Shown here: in pieces, positions 57,640-64,000 of the stretch
How the letters are laid out: each line of letters opens with the position of its first letter
Position numbering within the stretch: position 1 is the stretch's first letter
Assembly (NCBI GenBank): GCA_030248225.1
Contig: JASANE010018604.1
Location: 1-64,000, forward strand
Origin: Trileptium ribeirensis
Taxonomy: Eukaryota > Nematoda > Enoplea > Enoplida > Thoracostomopsidae
Length of the DNA: 64,000 nt
Reading direction: 5' to 3'
Translations under genes and position numbers: made by a program
Notes under the pieces: model-generated
Told to the model about the DNA's origin: nothing
Seen by the model: the letters and a program-made list of their open reading frames with translations, nothing else
Database searches by the model: none

Positions 57640-59019
57640 TCCATTTCATGAGTATTAGCCCTTGACGCTATCGTATGCTTGTAGTAAATATCAACGTCAC
57701 CAGGGGCAAAACGTGATCGAGACTTATGGAAACGCTCCATGTAACAGGAACACAGGGATCACCGAGTTGAGCTCTCTGGCTTGCGAACGTAGACACTCCA
57801 AGGTCAGAACTATAAATTTTACTAACACTCGAACTACGCATACATATAGCACGGGCTCAAACTTTCAAGTATCAGAGAACCCAGACTCCGGGGCGTAGGA
57901 AGATGAGGGAAAAGCGGGTAAGCCTTACTATCTGTGAGCAAGCATAATGGTTGAGCACCTCGGAAGACCGTCACAACACTAACACTTGGGATAAAACAGG
58001 GACCTGACAGAACACCTGGTAAAACCGCCGGCGGTCTGCTAAGCGAATTTGTTCCCTTAGGTAACCGTTGGTTCGCCAGGGCGTCGGAGAAGTCGGGATC
58101 GTCCGAGTACCATAAGGAACGGAGTTAAAATGGTGCAGTTGAGATCCCTTAGAGCTAGAACTAGACGTAGTACACATGACTTTACTACAAGATTATGCGT
58201 TAAAAGCATTCAAAATTTGAACTGGATAACGTAACGCATGAGTTTAGCCCGGAGAATTGAGCAGCTCTGCATCGATGGAGCAGCTGGCAATTTTAGTATA
58301 CACCAGTCTATCTGATCTATAAGTACAGGCTAGAAAACGGTCAAAACCATAAATGGCTTTATGCAGTACTTGAGGCAAACCTAACCTGTTCTTCAACGTC
58401 TCCGTAAGGTTTCTCCGACCATCGCGAGGTTCTACAACCGCAGTTTTCAAATTTGTTTGACTGCCTACGTTTGACATCACGCAGCAACTCAGCCGATGGT
58501 TTACTTTTTGCAAATGCGATCCTGTTCAGTTTGGTATTTCATCATTGCGGATTTAGTCCACTGTGGCCAAATGCGCTCAGCGTCTTTGTTAAAACGATTT
58601 TTCTTGTTTGGACGATCGGGTAAGAACAGATGGGTTTTCGTTAGTATTAGGGCTGTGCTGGGGTAACCGAGTTATACTCGAAAACGCGTGGAATAGGCGA
58701 GGCAATTTTATTTCCCCTGTGCTCTGATTTAGGTATCAAAGTTGAAGCAACAGTCCAGTACCGAAACGACGGAAGGGAAAGCGTCCAAAAGGAGGGAAAA
58801 TCTCTGGCAAAAAACGATACACAAAACTTGCGTTTGTATCAACGGACCCCGGGATAAATTAGAGAAAGTCGGAAAATAATATTTTCCTCTTTTTAATTGC
58901 CTCATCAACTGCCTCCTGGTGCTTTGCAGTATACATAATGGTAGTCTGACTTTGTGTATATACTGCATATGTGTCAAGACATATAGTCGTTTGTTCATTT
59001 GGGACCGCAATACCATAGA
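57640..59019. other. no gene recognised
   Basis: Frames at 57662-57898 and minus 58244-58513 have no recognisable domain or splice partners. Confidence 0.4.
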
Positions 59020-59264
59020 GTATATTGCTGCAAGCAATATGTTTTGCTTTTTGTGGAAGAGAAAGGAGGGTGATACTAGGAAGTATAAAAAGTTGAATTT
59101 AAGTTCTAGTCGAGATCAATGAACTAGGAAATATAAAAATCATATGCGTATATTACTGCAAGCAATATGTTTTGCTCTTTATGGAAGAGAAATTAGGGTG
59201 ATATTACGGTTGAATTTAAGTTCTAGTTGAGATCAATGAACTAGGCAGTATAAAAATCATATGC
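59020..59264 (+). repeat. tandem duplication of about 120-130 bp
   Basis: Units 59020-59149 and 59150-59264 share TATATTRCTGCAAGCAATAT, GTTGAATTTAAGTTCTAG and TATAAAAATCATATGCG, with a 14 bp deletion in the second. Confidence 0.85.
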
Positions 59265-59673
59265 GTTTCAGCTACGTCTGAACCAACTTCTTCAGAAACG
59301 AGTCCGAAAATCTGACTTTGAGTCGTTAATGCAGTTGATATTGGTTTTATAATCGTGATGGTTGAGTTCAGACGTGTCTGACCGTTTGATTAGAGCAGGG
59401 GGTGTAGTCTGGCTGTTCCTCAGTCGTGGTGAAGTAACAATGACTCAGTCATGCTGTCTGGCACGAAATCTCCAATAACACAGTACGAAACTTTATTGTA
59501 TGCTCTAGCTGTTCGGCCTAGCCGTGAGGACGGCAAAGCTGTTCAGAGATCACCCGTTATTTTCTTGCCCAGGGCAAGAAATTGCGCTTCCACTAAAATT
59601 CACAGGTCACAAAAGTCCGATGACAAATGAGTTGTCGTAAGGTAATACAAGCTCAATTTGTAATCAGACATAA

Positions 59674-60436
59674 TGCAGGTTTCACAGAATAAGTGCAAAA
59701 AGTGGGCAGTTTTGTCTAATACCCAGTTGCAAGAAACTAAAATCTCTAATGGACGGTTATATGACATTTTAGTTTCTTGCAAACGGCTGCTAAAGATTTT
59801 TGTCTTTAATGACTACTTGTTTTATTTTTAAATCTCTAACAGTAGCTGCTAGATATTAAAATCTCTTGCAGCTAGCAATAATAGATATTTTGTCTAACCG
59901 CTAGCTGTTAGAAACTTTTGTCGCTTACAGCCAGTTATATAATACAAAAGTCTCTAATAGTTATCCATTAGAATTTCAAACATTTAACGATTTTCTGTAA
60001 GAGATTTTTGTTGGTTACAGCTGGCTGTAAGAGACAAAAGTTTCTAACAGCTAGCCATTAAAGACAAAAATCTGTAACGGCTAGCTGTAATAGAGATCTC
60101 AGTTTCTTATGGCTAGCCGTTAGAGATTATTGTGTTTCACGGGCGTAGGTAAAGTCGCATGTAGGAACTGACAATAAAGCTATGCTTACTTAGAGCGCCG
60201 AGGCCTAATTTTCCACTTTTATGCACCTCATCGTAACTATAAAACATCCAAGTGTGAATGGGCGTACAGAACAGTAAACATATCTTCCTGGAACTTCAAC
60301 GTTTTTCCTTCAATTATTGGAACATGACTTGCTAAATCTGGTTTATAACCATCCATTAGAGACTTTAATTTCTTGCAAAGGGCTATTAAAGACAAAACTG
60401 TCCACTTTTTGCGCTCATTATTCTGTGAAACATGCA
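59674..60436. mobile_element. Harbinger-type palindrome-array MITE
   Basis: Inverted ends TGCAGGTTTCACAGAATAAG and TGCATGTTTCACAGAATAAT, flanked by TAA (59671-59673, 60437-60439). The ends continue inward as a TIR of about 90 bp (GCAAAAAGTGG-CAGTTTTGTCT, TTGCAAGAAAYTAAA). The middle, about 59760-60130, is a chain of palindromes of the form TCTCTAACGGCTAGCCGTTAGAGA-like units, with AAAGAC/GTCTTT linkers, in about 25 bp steps. No ORF. The end sequence TTCACAGAATAAT is shared with the 53886 element. Confidence 0.8.
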
Positions 60437-60439
60437 TAA

Positions 60440-63325
60440 CTTTACCATATATTCCTGTGTTTGAATTAAATTGTAGTGATCTGTTGGCGTGGAATGCAAA
60501 CTGTGCTTATTGGATTGGTTTTTACGGGAAGTTTTAAAATTTAACTCTTCAATTTTGAAAGATTTTGCAATGCTTGGCTGAACACACGAAAAAATGTTGC
60601 TCAAAATCAGCATAGGCAAGAAAGCTTCGTACTAGGGTACTAGGGCAAAGTTGGGTTGGCGACAGGATTGCATAAAATTCTCAGGCTTTTATGATGCACC
60701 GAAACGATCTATATATTAGGTGACAACGAACCGATTTTTTAGGTGAGCTCGGCTCGACTCAAATTTAATTCGGCTTGTCTCGACTGATAAAATTGGACGT
60801 TACTACTGAGTTCGCTCTCTGATGCTATTAAGTTTTACAACAAATTGCACGGCATTTTAAGATCGGTAGAAGCTAATCCTGCAGAATTATACTTGACGAC
60901 ACTAGGGCTAACAGCGAATGGTACGGTTGAGCAGCACATTCAGCTATCAGATACCGCAAGCCGATGATATTAGACTCATGGAAGAGTATAAGATTATTCA
61001 GGTTTGCTGAGTTAGTGGAGGCGGTACGTCACATGGATGTCGTAATACATACGCTACCACATCCAGTTTTTGCACTACCGACATTAGAGTGGACCCGTAT
61101 TCCTATAGCGAAAAAAACACCACGCTCGTGTTATTTACCACCAAACTAATGCTCTACTTATGTTGTGCAACGTTTCCAGCTTCCAACGACAATGTTCGTG
61201 TTACTGGGAGTGTGCGATCACTATTACAAATAATTGCAAACACACTATATACGTGATACAGTTTGTAGTCGTCGCGATTTGTACTACGTCGCAGGCAACT
61301 GTATCATAACCAACTGCGTTTGAATAGAGAACTCTATCACACTATACAGCACAAATACTTTAAAAATCATACAATCTTGAATAAAACCAGTATAAATATG
61401 AAGTCATCAAAAACGAAATTAAAATTGAACATCTAGACTACAGACTCGAACACAAACGTGCTCTCATACGTTACAGACGAATCTAAGCGTCATAGAGATC
61501 TATAAATTTGATACGTAGCGCCTTTACTTTGGATTTATCTTAGATAATACAGACATTAATTTGGTAAAAAGATTTCAGCTTTGTAATTTTTGGACTCAAA
61601 GATAAAATTAGCCGCATGCTATGTTTTTTCGTAGGCAAGGGTAGGCGCCACCTATAAACAATATATAGATTCTGAAAGGTACGACATTAACCTACTAATA
61701 TTCTCTGTTACCAAGTATTAAGACCGAAGATTACAGTGCGTTCTGTATCTCGGCGATGCGTTGTCAATGTTGATTGCGCGTGCTTTATTCGATCATTTTG
61801 CAAAATCCCTTAGAACATCCGATTGAGCGGTCATTGTTTTTTCTTTATGGTGAGCTTGCGGCTGCATGTAAACACTGGGCCATGACATCTTTAGTGGCTC
61901 ACTAACTAGAAAATTTTCGAAAAATTTGGGTTCCATGGAGGGACCACTAGCAACCCAAAAAGAAGAAACTTTTGGCATAAATTTAGTCTAACTGGATTTT
62001 TTTGAATCGAGTAGTCCAGCTGAGCCGAATAGTACCAAAATTTCCCTGTATTTTCAACATTGATTAAATTATACCTGGGGTATTCAAAGAATGATCCGAC
62101 AAACCTGCTGTCCAATGTTGTAACGCAGATCTACGTCTCTAGGATTATATGATTTACGACAAAAAACATCGCAGTATAGTGTCGCACATTATCAGTTTAA
62201 CGCAAGATTCTCATTGGTTATTTACGCGCATCCACATCCACTACGTACTCTTTGGAAGCTGTAAATGCTCCAGAGCACCAACTTGCTGATGCTGGCATGA
62301 CAGTTAGTTGCTGAAAATAGGTACAGTCGTGACACCATCTGCAAATTAATACAAATGTCACGGCAACATCTACGAATTGGCGAAGGGGGATGAGACGTCT
62401 ACTAACTGATGCACCTAGCATGACAGCATCTACAAAATGAAGCAGTCGGCGCGATAATCTCAACTATTCCTGGCATTTTCAGAGCGGTAGCTTTTATGTA
62501 CACTGTAAAAACGCTGAGTTAAATTTGACTAAATTAAACTAGTGCTTTCCGGAGTCAGAATATTAGTCAAGTTACGCTCAGTGTGAGCCTCTGTAACTCA
62601 TACTCTGTCAAGGGGCTCATACTGAGCCAAAATTTGTTCATTCGTTGAGTTAAGCAATGTCTTGTCTAAACTATTTCTTGTCAAGGTATTCAAAAGACAG
62701 TCAGACTATATCCTATCAGGTACGTCCATAGTACTTTTCTCTTGTACGGCATACGCATAAACTTACAGTGGGTTTTACGAAGTATGTATATGGCATACAC
62801 AAAAACCAGTGCTACAATTATTTTCAAAAAAATGAAGATTTACTACATGGATTTCTTTTGCCAAAACACAAGGAAAATTTATTGAATATAATAAGGTTTG
62901 ATGTTGTCATCGATGGATCAACAGACTTGGATTTTCCGCAGTAAAAGTGCTTTTCCGTACGGACGAAAATTACCAAAAGTACATCGCATTGTGTACGAGC
63001 AGACGCGAGTCGGCTCAAGCTTTTTTGGCGAAGGTCGGTTCTGCTCCAGACATAGTCGGCGCAGATAGGCTCGGAGGTCGAAAATTTAGGTCCGGCTTGG
63101 CTCCAAAGAAATTGATATCGACCCGGCTTGTGCTCAAGCCTAGTGGAGCACCGAGCGGAAATTCTCACCTCTACTATATATTCTACTTTCGGTAGAGTAC
63201 ACAGTTGCACCAAAATTCAAACTCTGTTTGAAAATACGATTGATAAAAGAAATTTATAAACAAAATTGAAATTATAGCTCTCCATTTGCCTTTATACAAA
63301 CTTGACGAGTAGGCTCCAGGGTGCT
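60440..63325. other. no gene recognised
   Basis: AT-rich. A 10 bp stem TGATACAGTT/AACTGTATCA occurs near 61253-61308, and CACTGTAA/TTACAGTG ends without target duplication at about 62502 and 62769. Frames such as minus 62824-63213 have no domain. Confidence 0.4.
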
Positions 63326-63396
63326 CATGGAGATGGAGATCTCCATGGAGATGGAGCGGAGTGGAGATCATTTATTTTAGCTGAGATCTCCACTCC
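63326..63396. repeat. GGAGAT-rich perfect hairpins
   Basis: CATGGAGAT-GGAG-ATCTCCATG and, 11 bp further on, GGAGTGGAGATC (63358-63369) pairing with GATCTCCACTCC (63385-63396). Related GGAGACGGAGATGG sequence recurs at the right edge (63966-63990), so this may be an element truncated by the window end. Confidence 0.7.
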
Positions 63397-63541
63397 ACCG
63401 TGGAGATAATTTAACACAAACCGATGACGTAATCATAACCTACGAGTTTAAGGTTATTGGATATTGGACCATTTATCCAAACAAGGAGCTGGATTCGTGG
63501 GAAGCATCATTAACGAAATGGATGAGGAAATAACCGCAGCG

Positions 63542-63591
63542 TATAAAATGCGACCGAGTCTACCGTACAAAAGCGACAATTAAAGGTAAGC
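63542..63591 (+). promoter_or_regulatory. TATA box and 5' splice-site, upstream of a hairpin array
   Basis: TATAAAA at 63542-63548 and AAAG|GTAAGC with the splice hexamer at 63586-63591. The arrangement resembles 50039-50101: TATA, 45-57 bp, donor, then hairpins. Confidence 0.4.
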
Positions 63592-63754
63592 CAGAGAGTT
63601 TTTGTATCTGGCTTTAGAAGAAGTGTACGACACAGAGAGATAATGTATCTGGTCAGGCTATTTTGCATGAGAGCATTGATCATGCATAAAAGTTAGAGAG
63701 ATCTTGAATCTAGCCCCAGTGCATTTCCAAGCACTAAAGAGCTGTTGTATTTAG
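63588..63754 (+). repeat. hairpin array with constant 11-nt loops
   Basis: Four stem-loops share an 11-nt loop GAG-n4-TGTA (TGAA in the third) with different stems: AAGCCAGA/TCTGGCTT (63588-63614), CAGA/TCTG (63633-63651), GTTAGA/TCTAGC with one wobble (63692-63714) and CTAAA/TTTAG (63734-63754). Between them are two further stems, TGCATGA/TCATGCA (63664-63686) and AGTGC/GCACT (63718-63735). Confidence 0.8.
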
Positions 63755-64000
63755 CAGGAAGCTTGGGGCCCGCGGCTGCCCTCTGCTCAGCTATCGGGCG
63801 CGGCTCCTATGGCGATGGGGTATATAGTGGGCATGCCCACCGTGGACCATAGCAGAGACAAATCTGCACATCGACAGCTATAACTCCTCTATTTATTGAT
63901 AACTCTAGGGTTGTACAATGTGTGAGATGCAATAACTTCCAATTGCGGTATCCACGAATGTTTCATGGAGACGGAGATGGCGTGGAGACTAGATTTTCAT

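Noticed and set aside
61250..61310. microRNA-like hairpin
   Set aside because: The outer 10 bp stem is perfect but the interior does not continue pairing.
62502..62769. Possible MITE with CACTGTAA ends
   Set aside because: Only 8 bp of inverted end and no matching target duplication.

Overview
The window reads as AT-rich animal (invertebrate) nuclear DNA. It has spliced exons with GT-AG introns, TATA plus initiator Pol II promoters, LTR and non-LTR retroelements, and many short DNA transposons. The species cannot be fixed from the sequence. The retrotransposon's likely clade (CsRn1/Kabuki-like) and the initiator-like promoters fit a protostome.

Layout. 1-10.3 kb is the long third intron of a flotillin-1 gene on the minus strand. 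It holds a 1.1 kb hAT-type element (5932-7076), hairpin clusters, a mariner-type MITE (9211-9525) and a decayed LINE tail (9768-10260). Flotillin coding exons 3, 2 and 1 follow at 10346-10489, 13295-13461 and 16471-16513, with ATG at 16513; the rest of the gene lies off the left edge. Its first intron carries a second hAT copy (13618-14742) and a Harbinger-type MITE (15326-15835). 17.7-31 kb is intergenic-looking. It has a small secreted-type ORF with a duplicated 3' part, a 383 bp stretch almost free of cytosine next to a tRNA-like head, a hAT MITE with perfect 8 bp target duplications, a piggyBac-type MITE, two GC-rich hairpin modules, and inverted arrays of a short TTCAATCGTTCGG repeat.

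31470-36862 is the centrepiece: a young Ty3/gypsy LTR retrotransposon with 283 bp LTRs differing at one base, 5 bp target duplication CCAAC and a tRNA-Trp-like primer site. Its coding plan is unusual. A leader peptide with a signal-like hydrophobic stretch is followed by a canonical 2A motif (GDVERNPGP), then Gag with a CHCC knuckle. A GGGAAAC slippery heptamer with a stem-loop follows at the gag stop. Pol has protease, RT, RNase H and integrase, with two frame breaks. Immediately after the pol stop (TAA-G-ATG) comes a separate 142-residue protein with a PWWP domain, a histone-methyl-lysine reader fold. I know of no LTR element described with that module. It suggests chromatin targeting analogous to chromodomains in chromoviruses.

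36.9-64 kb has no recognisable host gene. It contains a three-copy dispersed repeat, a TATA/5' splice-site unit followed by a seven-hairpin array with compensatory stem changes (50039-50470), a 2.4 kb Harbinger-type fold-back element whose 0.6 kb arms are arrays of short palindromes (53886-56290), a second palindrome-array element of the same terminal type (59674-60436), a duplicated 48 bp core promoter (56400 and 57387), and a second TATA/splice-donor/hairpin array with constant 11-nt loops and covarying stems (63542-63754). Arrays of short stem-loops in several unrelated sequence families are the recurring theme of this window.
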